NCBI GenBank assembly: GCA_040901865.1
Contig: JBBDYD010000100.1
Location: forward strand, 1 to 29,532
Origin: JBBDYD01 sp040901865
GTDB lineage: Bacteria; Bacteroidota; Ignavibacteria; UBA10030
Length of the DNA stretch: 29,532 nt
Direction of reading: 5' to 3'
Shown: piece after piece, positions 1 to 5,740 of the stretch
How the letters are laid out: each line of letters begins with the position of its first letter
How positions within the stretch are numbered: the stretch's first letter is position 1
Program-made: the position numbers and the translations under genes
Notes under the pieces: model-generated
What the model was told of the DNA's origin: nothing
What the model saw: the letters and a program-made list of their open reading frames with translations, nothing else
The model's database searches: none

Positions 1-60
1 TGTGGAGTTCGGACTTTCCTCTCCGGCTTTCACCGGAGCGGCTGCCTGACACCACCCCTG
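1..60 (-). ncRNA. rnpB: RNase P RNA, 5' end only (runs off left edge)
   Basis: On the minus strand this stretch contains a GC-rich hairpin (CTCCGG, loop, CCGGAG) followed directly by GAGGAAAGTCCGAACTCC. That is the universally conserved 5' core (P3 hairpin, then the P4/CR-I strand GAGGAAAGTCC) of bacterial RNase P RNA, the ribozyme that trims tRNA 5' leaders. Only about the first 60 nucleotides are in the window, so the catalytic core and the 3' P4 strand are outside. The exact 5' end is not determined. It lies just downstream of the RNase H-fold gene on the same strand. From family knowledge, Nif3, zinc-ribbon and RNase H genes next to rnpB is a recurring bacterial gene order, for example in actinobacteria. 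Confidence 0.88.
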
Positions 61-76
61 CCTTAGGTAACGTTAA

Positions 77-535
77 TTAAACCCGTGACACCTGTCCGCC
101 GAAGCCCGCTGGCGAAGGCGGATCGTTGACACGACGCTTAAGGTTGATGCCTCGGTTGGCCAGTTCATCGGCCGTACCGTTTTCCTCCCGGGCGACGTGC
201 TTGATCTCAAATTTGTATAGTGCAGTGGATACGATGTTTTGCACCTCGGTAAACAATGCCTTGAGCCCTTTGTCCTTCACCTTGTAGGATCCCTGAACCT
301 GCCGAACCATGAGCTCGCTGTCAGAATGAACAATCAATCGTGTGCATTTGGTTTCCCGTGCAAGCTCCAGGCATTTGATAAGGGCCGTGTATTCAGCAAT
401 GTTGTTTGTCGCCGTGCCGATATAATCGGAAAGGGAGACGAGGACTTTGCCTGTTTCGTCTTCCATATGGATCCCGATACCGCTTTCCCCCGGATTCCCT
501 CTGGACGCGCCATCGGTGAAGGCAACAACGATCAT
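77..535 (-). CDS. RNase HI-fold ribonuclease (reverse transcriptase-like/RnhA family)
   Basis: A 152-residue single-domain RNase H fold. The four acidic residues expected for two-metal RNA:DNA hydrolysis are visible: D8 in FTDGASRGNPG, E48 in NNIAEYTAL, D72 in HSDSELM and D123 in GTADELANRG. The family hydrolyses the RNA strand of RNA-DNA hybrids in the cytoplasm. The basic loop typical of E. coli RNase HI is absent, so it belongs to the shorter 'reverse transcriptase-like' RNase HI group; whether it is the main RNase HI of the cell cannot be told. Its ATG overlaps the end of the upstream zinc-ribbon gene by 4 bases, so the two are probably translationally coupled. The last 15 or so residues after the fold look unstructured (PPSPAGFGG). 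Confidence 0.88.
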   Translation of the reverse strand: MIVVAFTDGASRGNPGESGIGIHMEDETGKVLVSLSDYIGTATNNIAEYTALIKCLELARETKCTRLIVHSDSELMVRQVQGSYKVKDKGLKALFTEVQNIVSTALYKFEIKHVAREENGTADELANRGINLKRRVNDPPSPAGFGGQVSRV

Positions 536-1260
536 ACCGGGGCAGCACTATTGACAATTTCATCGGAAACGAGAATCCGTCCGCAATGCTCGCATTGGAG
601 GATTCTGGAGTTTTTCCGCAGCTCGAGTGCTGTCTGGGGTGGAACGCGTTTAAAGCAACCGCCGCAGGCATTCCTTCGCACAGGCACAACAGCTCTTCCG
701 TCTTTCGCTCCCCGGATACGTTCATAGGTCCGAATATCGCTCTTGTCGATCCGTACGACGTATTTCTCGCGCTCATGCTTGAGTTTCAATTCCTCTTCTT
801 CGTGCTCCTTGTCGACAAGTCCGAGTTCGGCGGATCGTTCCTCCAACTCATTCTTCAAGGCATCGATTTCCGGGGTCATTTTTTCGACGTCCTGTTTTGC
901 GACATGCATCTTGCCTTCGAGGGCCTCCATCTCTTTTTGAAGCTTGGTGATTTTTTCCTGGGCTGTATCGATTTCTCTCGTCAGTGTGTCGTATTGCTTG
1001 TTCGTTTTTACCTGAAATTGCTGGCTCTTGTACTTCTCAATGTTTTCCTTCAGAGCGAGAATTTCCACGTCCACTGCATCGCGACGAATCGTCGATTGCC
1101 TGATAGTGTCGTTCAATTGTGTTTGAATGTTCTCACTGGCCTGTTTTTTTGCTTCAAGGTCTGCAACTTTGCGCGGGAGGTCGCCTTTCATTTCCCGGAG
1201 ATCATCCAATCCGGAATCGATCTGTTGAAGACCATACAACAACCGCAAACGATTTTCCAA
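532..1260 (-). CDS. Coiled-coil protein with C4 zinc ribbon (zf-RING_7 family)
   Basis: A 242-residue protein. Residues about 15-170 are heptad-rich and Lys/Glu-rich, indicating a long antiparallel coiled coil. The C-terminus holds a zinc ribbon with C199-x2-C202 and C223-x2-C226 (NACGGCFKRVPP and QCEHCGRIL). This is the layout of the 'C4-type zinc ribbon domain-containing protein' family (CT398/HP0958-like). HP0958 in Helicobacter is linked to flagellar RNA/RpoN handling and CT398 in Chlamydia binds RpoN, but no general function is agreed. The gene sits between nif3 and the RNase H gene, a conserved neighbourhood. Because sigma54 genes lie nearby, an RpoN-binding role is worth noting, but that is inference only. 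Confidence 0.88.
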   Translation of the reverse strand: MENRLRLLYGLQQIDSGLDDLREMKGDLPRKVADLEAKKQASENIQTQLNDTIRQSTIRRDAVDVEILALKENIEKYKSQQFQVKTNKQYDTLTREIDTAQEKITKLQKEMEALEGKMHVAKQDVEKMTPEIDALKNELEERSAELGLVDKEHEEEELKLKHEREKYVVRIDKSDIRTYERIRGAKDGRAVVPVRRNACGGCFKRVPPQTALELRKNSRILQCEHCGRILVSDEIVNSAAPV

Positions 1261-1279
1261 CGTGTGACTCCTCTTTCGC

Positions 1280-2383
1280 TTAGGAAAAATGGATAGGGCT
1301 TGTTTTGTGATTTGTTATAGAGATATGAATCTTTTCCCGTCGGTCCGCGCACGCCGCCGTGAGTCGCGAACGAATGATGTCGAGCACGGGGTGCTCGGTT
1401 TCCCAGTGTCCGGCGTCGATAAGAGCCAGATTTCCTGCATCATGGAAGGAATGATAGCGGACGTCGGCGGTAACAAAGGCATCAGCCTGTGCCCGAATTG
1501 CTTCCGGTATCAGGTCTGAGCCGCTTCCGCCACAGACGGCTATTTTCTTCATCCGTGCTGCCGGCTTTCCACTCATTCTGAGTCCCTCGGCGCGCAAGGC
1601 CTTGCGAACGTGGGTGAGAAATGTTTTGAGCGGGAGGGCGGTTTTCAATTCTCCGATTGCTCCCATTCCAAATTCAGCGCTTTCGTTCTCCAGGGGATAG
1701 ACGTCGTATGCAACTTCTTCGTACGGGTGAGCCGACTTCATAGCCGAGGTCACTGCACGGACTTTGGTGCGCGGAAGGATCATTTCCAATCGTACCTCAT
1801 CTACAGATTCCAGCTTTCCCTTCGTTCCGACTGTGGGATTTGATTGCCCGGAACCAAGGAATGTTCCACGGCCGTTAATCTGAAATGAGCAATGTGAGTA
1901 ATCACCGATAACACCGGCACCGGCCTTGGTCATGGCATCGAGGACAATTGGGACAGAATGCTCCGGAACAAAGACCGCGATTTTTGCCATGAGGCCCTTC
2001 AGCGGTGAGAGAAAACGAATGTTCTTCAGTCCAAGTGCTCTGGCGAGGGAAACGCTCACGCCGTCCCGAGTAAAGTCGAGGTTGGTGTGGGCGGAGTAAA
2101 GGGCAATCCCATGTCGGGCAAGTTTAAGGATCATTCTGCCAACAGGGTCCGAGGTGGTTATCGAAGTTGCTGGTCGAAAGAGCAGGGGGTGATGAGAAAT
2201 CAGCAGGTCGGCCTTCATTGTGACGGCCTCCCCCACAACATCCTCGGTTACATCGAGAGACACGAGGATTCGACGAACGGGCGACGATCGGTCGCCCACT
2301 TGGAGGCCTACGTTATCCCGCTCCCACGCAATCCAACGCGGGGCCCACTGTTCCATAATATGCTCCACGTCGTTCACGGTCAT
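1280..2383 (-). CDS. Nif3-like dinuclear metal-centre protein (YqfO type)
   Basis: A Nif3/DUF34 family protein of 367 residues. Metal-site motifs include ISHHPLLFRP and, later, HTNLD, with a C-terminal ITADVRYHSFHDA-type segment (here VTADVRYHSF) and a GHWETEHP motif. A middle insertion (roughly residues 130-240, with HPYEEVAYDVYPLEN) matches the CutA1/PII-like domain of the YqfO subgroup, explaining why it is longer than E. coli YbgI (about 250). The family forms toroidal hexamers with a di-metal site; a GTP cyclohydrolase-like or hydrolase role has been proposed but is unsettled. I chose the ATG at 2383 over an in-frame ATG at 2470 because an AGGGA ribosome site lies just upstream, and the extra 29 residues would be read through a terminator hairpin and are unlike the family. 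Confidence 0.9.
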   Translation of the reverse strand: MTVNDVEHIMEQWAPRWIAWERDNVGLQVGDRSSPVRRILVSLDVTEDVVGEAVTMKADLLISHHPLLFRPATSITTSDPVGRMILKLARHGIALYSAHTNLDFTRDGVSVSLARALGLKNIRFLSPLKGLMAKIAVFVPEHSVPIVLDAMTKAGAGVIGDYSHCSFQINGRGTFLGSGQSNPTVGTKGKLESVDEVRLEMILPRTKVRAVTSAMKSAHPYEEVAYDVYPLENESAEFGMGAIGELKTALPLKTFLTHVRKALRAEGLRMSGKPAARMKKIAVCGGSGSDLIPEAIRAQADAFVTADVRYHSFHDAGNLALIDAGHWETEHPVLDIIRSRLTAACADRREKIHISITNHKTSPIHFS

Positions 2384-2400
2384 GAGCCGTTCCCTGCATA

Positions 2401-2430
2401 AAAAGAATGTCCCGCTTCTTGGGCGGGACA
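2401..2430 (-). terminator. Intrinsic terminator between signalling gene and nif3
   Basis: An 8-bp perfect stem, TGTCCCGC pairing with GCGGGACA (2408-2415 with 2423-2430), 7-base loop, followed on the minus strand by TTCTTTTT. This is a classical rho-independent terminator. It ends about 18 bases before the nif3 start codon, so it would either terminate the upstream transcript or act as an attenuator of nif3. Confidence 0.75.
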
Positions 2431-2527
2431 CTGAGAACAAGTCTGTTGGGCGCCAATGTGGACGGAGCAACGCTTCCTAATCCTTCCGGGTATCACCATC
2501 GTTCTGGTACTTCCTCCGTCTGGGTGG
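2401..2527 (-). ncRNA. Candidate small structured RNA or nif3 leader
   Basis: No gene covers this stretch. On the minus strand a sigma70-type promoter (2534-2562) would start RNA near 2527. The predicted transcript of about 127 nucleotides contains a long-range 7-bp helix, GACGGAG (2520-2514) with CTCCGTC (2467-2461), enclosing purine-rich loops with GGAAG and GGAAGC motifs, and then ends in the intrinsic terminator at 2408-2430. I compared it by eye with SRP RNA, 6S, 5S and common riboswitches and saw no convincing match. It could be an sRNA or a 5' leader that attenuates nif3. The boundaries are predicted, not observed. Confidence 0.35.
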
Positions 2528-2533
2528 GTAAAT

Positions 2534-2562
2534 AATGTACGAAATGCGGGGATGAGAATCAA
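2534..2562 (-). promoter_or_regulatory. Possible sigma70-type promoter for the nif3 leader
   Basis: On the minus strand TTGATT (2562-2557), a 17-base spacer, then TACATT (2539-2534). It begins 18 bases after the stop codon of the REC-HisKA gene and reads toward nif3. The spacing is ideal and both hexamers are 4/6 to 5/6 matches, but this is a prediction from pattern only. Confidence 0.4.
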
Positions 2563-2579
2563 GCACGTGGAGAATTTAC

Positions 2580-3272
2580 TCAACCGGGTCTTTGTGGGGC
2601 TTTCCCTTCCTTGAATTCGATGCGCTCAAAGTTGATATCGCGGAGTCGTTTGATTTCCCGTTCGATCTTCTGAAAATGACCGTCGAATTCACGCATTTGA
2701 TTTTTTTCGCTGTCGGTAAATTGACGGGAGAGGAGATCGGCGCTGATTTTGATGGCAGCGAGCGGATTATTAAACTCGTGGCATACGGTTACAACGAGTT
2801 CGCGGATGGCCTCGGCTCGCTTTTCGGCAATGAACATGCGTTTCTCGACAACTTCCCTCTGTTTGCGTGTCATGGACTTTTCCAGCGCGTTGATGATTGT
2901 CTTGGGCAAGAGTAATTCGGAGATATCTTCCTTGACCAGGAAATCCTCGACGCCCAGTTTCATCGCATCCACCGCGAGTTTGAAATCCCTTGTTGCCGTT
3001 ACAAAGATAATCGGAATGTCACTCTGCATGGCATTCAGCTGGAGGCAGAAGTCAAGTCCGCTGGCCCCGGGAAGGTTGAAATCTGTCATGATGATGTCAA
3101 TATCCGCGTTTGCGCGGACCTCGGACAGGGCGTCGTCGACGCGCTCTTTCCAAATAAGCTTGAATTCACGTCCTTGAAACTTCTGCAGATGATGCTGCGC
3201 AATCTTGACGAAGGTGATGTCATCATCGACAAGGAGCAGGGTAATAAGTTTATGCGTTCCCGATGTTTCCAT
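2580..3272 (-). CDS. Response regulator with a HisKA-like domain and no ATPase domain
   Basis: A 230-residue protein. Residues about 9-130 are a REC receiver domain with acidic pocket D16-D18, phospho-acceptor D64 (IIMTDFNLPG), T92 and K114. After a helical linker, residues about 150-215 match a histidine-kinase dimerisation domain, with an H-box at VCHEFNNPLAAI (H165, E166). The protein ends at 230, so there is no HATPase_c domain (no N, G1 or G2 boxes). It could act as a phosphotransfer intermediate, a dimeric scaffold, or a phosphatase-like partner for the RR genes transcribed divergently from 3457. The ATG at 3272 is the natural start because the REC beta-1 strand follows at once. The promoter is not clear; TTGCAA-N17-TACCTT upstream is one weak possibility. 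Confidence 0.82.
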   Translation of the reverse strand: METSGTHKLITLLLVDDDITFVKIAQHHLQKFQGREFKLIWKERVDDALSEVRANADIDIIMTDFNLPGASGLDFCLQLNAMQSDIPIIFVTATRDFKLAVDAMKLGVEDFLVKEDISELLLPKTIINALEKSMTRKQREVVEKRMFIAEKRAEAIRELVVTVCHEFNNPLAAIKISADLLSRQFTDSEKNQMREFDGHFQKIEREIKRLRDINFERIEFKEGKAPQRPG

Positions 3273-3352
3273 ATCACCACAAGGTACAGGATACGAACCT
3301 GAGTTGCAAACAGCCGTGATGGTCCGTTTGCGGGAAATGCCCGAGAATCAGC

Positions 3353-3370
3353 CTGGCACCGTGGTTGCAT
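3353..3370 (+). promoter_or_regulatory. Sigma54 (RpoN) promoter
   Basis: CTGGCACCGTGGTTGCAT is a near-perfect match to the sigma54 consensus YTGGCACRNNNNTTGCW, with GG at 3355-3356 and GC at 3367-3368 (GG-N10-GC). The start site would be near 3380, about 77 bases before the response-regulator gene at 3457. Since that gene is followed by a sigma54-dependent activator, positive autoregulation is a reasonable inference. Confidence 0.78.
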
Positions 3371-3393
3371 TTCAGGCGGAATTTGTCTATAAT
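3365..3393 (+). promoter_or_regulatory. Overlapping sigma70-type promoter
   Basis: TTGCAT (3365-3370), an exact 17-base spacer, and the perfect hexamer TATAAT (3388-3393). The -35 hexamer is the same TTGCA that forms the -12 element of the sigma54 promoter, so the two polymerases could not bind together. Predicted start near 3400, 55-60 bases before the response-regulator gene. Confidence 0.55.
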
Positions 3394-3456
3394 CGCAAAC
3401 AACTCAACCTCCCCGCGTAGTACAAATAGGCGGTTCAGTACGAGAGACCAAGAGCC

Positions 3457-3828
3457 ATGGCTGTAAAGAATAGAATTCTGGTAGTTGATGACGAGGAAGC
3501 CCTCAGGACCGTGCTGAGTTCGGAACTTGAGGGGGAGGGATATCAGGTTAACACTGCGGCTGATGGGGACGAGGCGATCAAAATCATCGGGACCCAGCAA
3601 TTTCATCTTATCCTACTGGACATCAAGATGCCGAACGTCGATGGATTTGAAGTCTTGAAATTCGTCAAGCAACACCAGCCTGCAACGAAAGTGATCATGC
3701 TGACGGGTTTTGCCGATCTCAAGAATGCCATCGAGTCTAAAAAACTTGGTGCCGAGGATTTTGTCAGCAAGCCCTATGACCTTGTCGATCTTCTGACAAC
3801 CGTTGAACGCGTGCTGGGGACCAGCTAA
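3457..3828 (+). CDS. Single-domain response regulator (CheY/Spo0F-like)
   Basis: A 123-residue stand-alone REC domain. The acidic pair D11-D12, phospho-acceptor D55 (LILLDIKMPNVDG), T83 and K105 (VSKPYD) are all present, so it should be phosphorylatable. No output domain follows; such proteins work as phosphorelay intermediates or by binding partners. It is the first gene after the double promoter at 3353-3393 and lies 20 bases ahead of the sigma54 activator at 3849, so the two are co-transcribed. Its sequence is closely similar to the REC domain of that neighbour (both have LLDIKMPxVxGxEVLKFxK and SKPYxxxxLLxTVxR), suggesting duplication. No full histidine kinase is encoded in the window. 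Confidence 0.93.
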   Translation: MAVKNRILVVDDEEALRTVLSSELEGEGYQVNTAADGDEAIKIIGTQQFHLILLDIKMPNVDGFEVLKFVKQHQPATKVIMLTGFADLKNAIESKKLGAEDFVSKPYDLVDLLTTVERVLGTS

Positions 3829-3848
3829 CCTCTTACCGGGGTCGATTC

Positions 3849-5240
3849 ATGCCCAAGAAGCACCGCCTTCTCGTCGTTGACGACGAGGATTCCATCACCT
3901 TCCTGCTTCAAACAGAATTCAAAGAACTCACCGACTATGAGGTGGACGTGGCCCAGAATGGTACGGAAGCCATCAACCTCATTCAATCCAATTTGTACGA
4001 TGTTGTTCTCCTCGATATCAAGATGCCCCGCGTGGGGGGGATCGAAGTGCTGAAATTCATCAAAGAGCACTCGCCCTCAACTCAAGTCATCATGCTCACC
4101 AATGTTGTTGATATGAAGACGGCTTTTGATACTGTGAAACTCGGGGCGTATGACTTCATCAGCAAGCCGTACGAAACACAACAGCTCCTTGCCACGGTCA
4201 AACGGGCTATTGAACGGCGACGGTTCATGATCGAAACGGAGATCATGAAAAACGAGTTGCAGAGAGTCGGCGGATCGACAGTTCTCATTGGTGAGAGCAA
4301 AGCGATTCAGGAGTTGATCAGGAACGTCAAGAAAGTAGCGCCGAGTGACGCGTTTGTGCTGATCCAGGGAGCCAGCGGGACCGGAAAAGAGCTTGTGGCA
4401 CACATGCTTCATAGCGAGGGAAGCCGCCGGGACAGGCCGTTCGTTGTCGTAAACTGTGCCTCGATTCCGGACCAACTTCTTGAAAGCGAGCTTTTTGGTC
4501 ATGAGAAGGGGTCGTTTACGAATGCTTATTCCGCGAAGCAGGGCCTTGTCGAGGTTGCCAATGGTGGTACCCTGTTTCTGGACGAAGTCGGCGATATTAG
4601 TCCCACCACCCAACCGAAGCTCCTCCGCTTCCTCGAGACCGGTGAATTTCGGCGCGTCGGAGGAACGGCGTCGACGAATGTTGATCTAAGGATTGTTTCA
4701 GCAACGAACAAGGACCTCTCGGCCGAGGTAGCATCCGGGCGTTTCCGCGAAGATTTGCTCTATCGCCTGAATATTGTCACTATCAAAGTTCCGCCCCTCA
4801 AAGATCGCAAGGAAGACATTCCTCTCCTTGTCGACCATTTCCTCAATCGGAAATCAAAAATGAAGAGGATCAGTCCAACCGCGCTGAAAGTGCTCATGGA
4901 TCATGATTGGCCGGGGAATATCCGGGAGCTTGAGCATGTCATCGAAGGCGCTGCGGTTCTTTCTCAAAGCGATACAATTGAGCCGGGAGATCTCTGGGTG
5001 AGTACAGCCCTATCGGCGTCTTCCCCCGAGGTTCATCGCGGTTCTCAAGTGTCGGCTGTTGGGACTAATGGGACCGGGTCCGGCGAGCTGCAGTCGCTTG
5101 AAGAAGTTGAGCGTGTCCACATCGAGAAAGTCCTGAACCACCACTCCTTCAACCGTGTAAGATCCGCGGAAGCCCTCGGAATCACCCCAAAAACGCTGTA
5201 CCTCAAGATCAAGAAGTACGGGATAAAGACTCAAGGCTAG
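3849..5240 (+). CDS. Sigma54-dependent response regulator, NtrC/AtoC type, variant GAFTGA loop
   Basis: A 463-residue bacterial enhancer-binding protein with REC (phospho-acceptor D56, T84, K106), AAA+ ATPase (about 140-375) and a C-terminal Fis-type helix-turn-helix (about 420-460, RSAEALGITPKTLYLKIKKYG). Walker A is GASGTGKE (174-181) and Walker B is TLFLDEVGD (241-249). The sigma54-contacting loop reads GSFTNA (221-226) instead of GAFTGA: the conserved fifth-position Gly is Asn. GSFTGA is common, but the Gly-to-Asn change sits in the part of the loop that touches sigma54, so activity may be altered. It follows the single-domain RR in the same operon. Likely targets include its own promoter at 3353, by inference. 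Confidence 0.95.
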   Translation: MPKKHRLLVVDDEDSITFLLQTEFKELTDYEVDVAQNGTEAINLIQSNLYDVVLLDIKMPRVGGIEVLKFIKEHSPSTQVIMLTNVVDMKTAFDTVKLGAYDFISKPYETQQLLATVKRAIERRRFMIETEIMKNELQRVGGSTVLIGESKAIQELIRNVKKVAPSDAFVLIQGASGTGKELVAHMLHSEGSRRDRPFVVVNCASIPDQLLESELFGHEKGSFTNAYSAKQGLVEVANGGTLFLDEVGDISPTTQPKLLRFLETGEFRRVGGTASTNVDLRIVSATNKDLSAEVASGRFREDLLYRLNIVTIKVPPLKDRKEDIPLLVDHFLNRKSKMKRISPTALKVLMDHDWPGNIRELEHVIEGAAVLSQSDTIEPGDLWVSTALSASSPEVHRGSQVSAVGTNGTGSGELQSLEEVERVHIEKVLNHHSFNRVRSAEALGITPKTLYLKIKKYGIKTQG

Positions 5241-5280
5241 CGTTCTTGCGAAAGCCAGCGATTACCGTTTTGCTGAAGTT

Positions 5281-5295
5281 TGGCACGGCAATTGT
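5281..5295 (+). promoter_or_regulatory. Possible sigma54 promoter
   Basis: TGGCACGGCAATTGT has GG at 5282-5283 and GT at 5294-5295, the correct GG-N10 spacing with a consensus TGGCACG -24 box, but the -12 box is TTGT rather than TTGC. It lies 41 bases after the activator gene. It could drive a short RNA ending at 5550. Confidence 0.45.
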
Positions 5296-5326
5296 AACCT
5301 TGCCAAGGTTAACCCTTGGAAAGGTT
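5296..5326. repeat. Tandem palindromes, possible operator
   Basis: AACCTTGCCAAGGTT (5296-5310) is a perfect 7-bp inverted repeat around one central base. It is followed immediately by AACCCTTGGAAAGGTT (5311-5326), a second copy with one mismatch per arm. Paired palindromes with 15-16 base spacing overlapping the predicted start of the sigma54-like promoter suggest a cooperative dimer-binding site. The binding protein is unknown. Confidence 0.5.
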
Positions 5327-5489
5327 TAACGCAGACCGGTAACACGCCACCCCCCGCTTCGCCCATTCCTCCAAGCAGACTCAAATTTTTCCATCGTCCT
5401 GGAATTAAAAGGCCTTAATAATGCAACCAAATGCAACTTTGTGGCGTCTTATGAGTATATAGGCAGGTAACATATCTACCTCCTTCAAT

Positions 5490-5550
5490 GATGAGCCAGT
5501 CATCGGGATTCCTGTGGTGGGTTTCCTGAGAAACTGGCTCATCGTTTTTT
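5490..5550 (+). terminator. Hairpin with T-run
   Basis: GATGAGCCAGT (5490-5500) pairs perfectly with ACTGGCTCATC (5533-5543), an 11-bp stem, followed by GTTTTTT. The 32-base loop is longer than usual. It should stop plus-strand transcripts coming from the activator gene or from the promoter at 5281. Confidence 0.6.
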
Positions 5551-5643
5551 GCCGTTGATGACGCTGATTGTTCATGGTGAGTCATCATTCCTATCAATGA
5601 TTCAATTATTTCAACGGTCATCATTGCCATCAGCGGTCAGCGG

Positions 5644-5674
5644 TTGACTTTCGCCCAACAAATCTCTATTTTTG
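5644..5674 (+). promoter_or_regulatory. Promoter of the gcdH-guaB operon
   Basis: TTGACT (5644-5649), 17-base spacer, TATTTT (5667-5672). The downstream box extends to TATTTTTG, which fits the Bacteroidota -7 consensus TAnnTTTG, with TTG near -33. It lies about 67 bases before the ATG at 5741, which has an AAGGA ribosome site. Confidence 0.55.
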
Positions 5675-5740
5675 CTAAACTTTTTCACCTTTTCGCCCTT
5701 CTGTTTCCTAAAATAGACACTTCCCCCCAAGGAATTACTC

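Larger units (their letters stand above)
5241..5740. other. 500-base intergenic region with regulatory elements
   Basis: No convincing coding region. A 71-codon minus-strand reading frame (5415-5630) lacks family features and crosses the terminator hairpin, so I do not call it. From left to right the region holds a sigma54-like promoter (5281-5295), a tandem palindrome (5296-5326), a hairpin plus T-run (5490-5550), several TCATCATT / AATGATGA copies (about 5487-5625) and the promoter of the acyl-CoA dehydrogenase operon (5644-5674). Confidence 0.7.

Noticed and set aside
2384..2470. N-terminal extension of the Nif3-like protein
   Set aside because: It would be translated through an intrinsic terminator hairpin, lacks family similarity, and a better ATG with AGGGA ribosome site is at 2383.
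2440..2530. Signal recognition particle RNA (GGAAGGATTAGGAAGC resembles the SRP GGAAGGAAGCAG loop)
   Set aside because: The order and pairing of the SRP apical loop are not kept and there is no matching CAGG strand; the resemblance is limited to purine runs.
5415..5630. 71-codon minus-strand frame in the large intergenic region
   Set aside because: No motif, no ribosome site seen, and it crosses the hairpin/T-run at 5490-5550; the region is better explained by regulatory elements.
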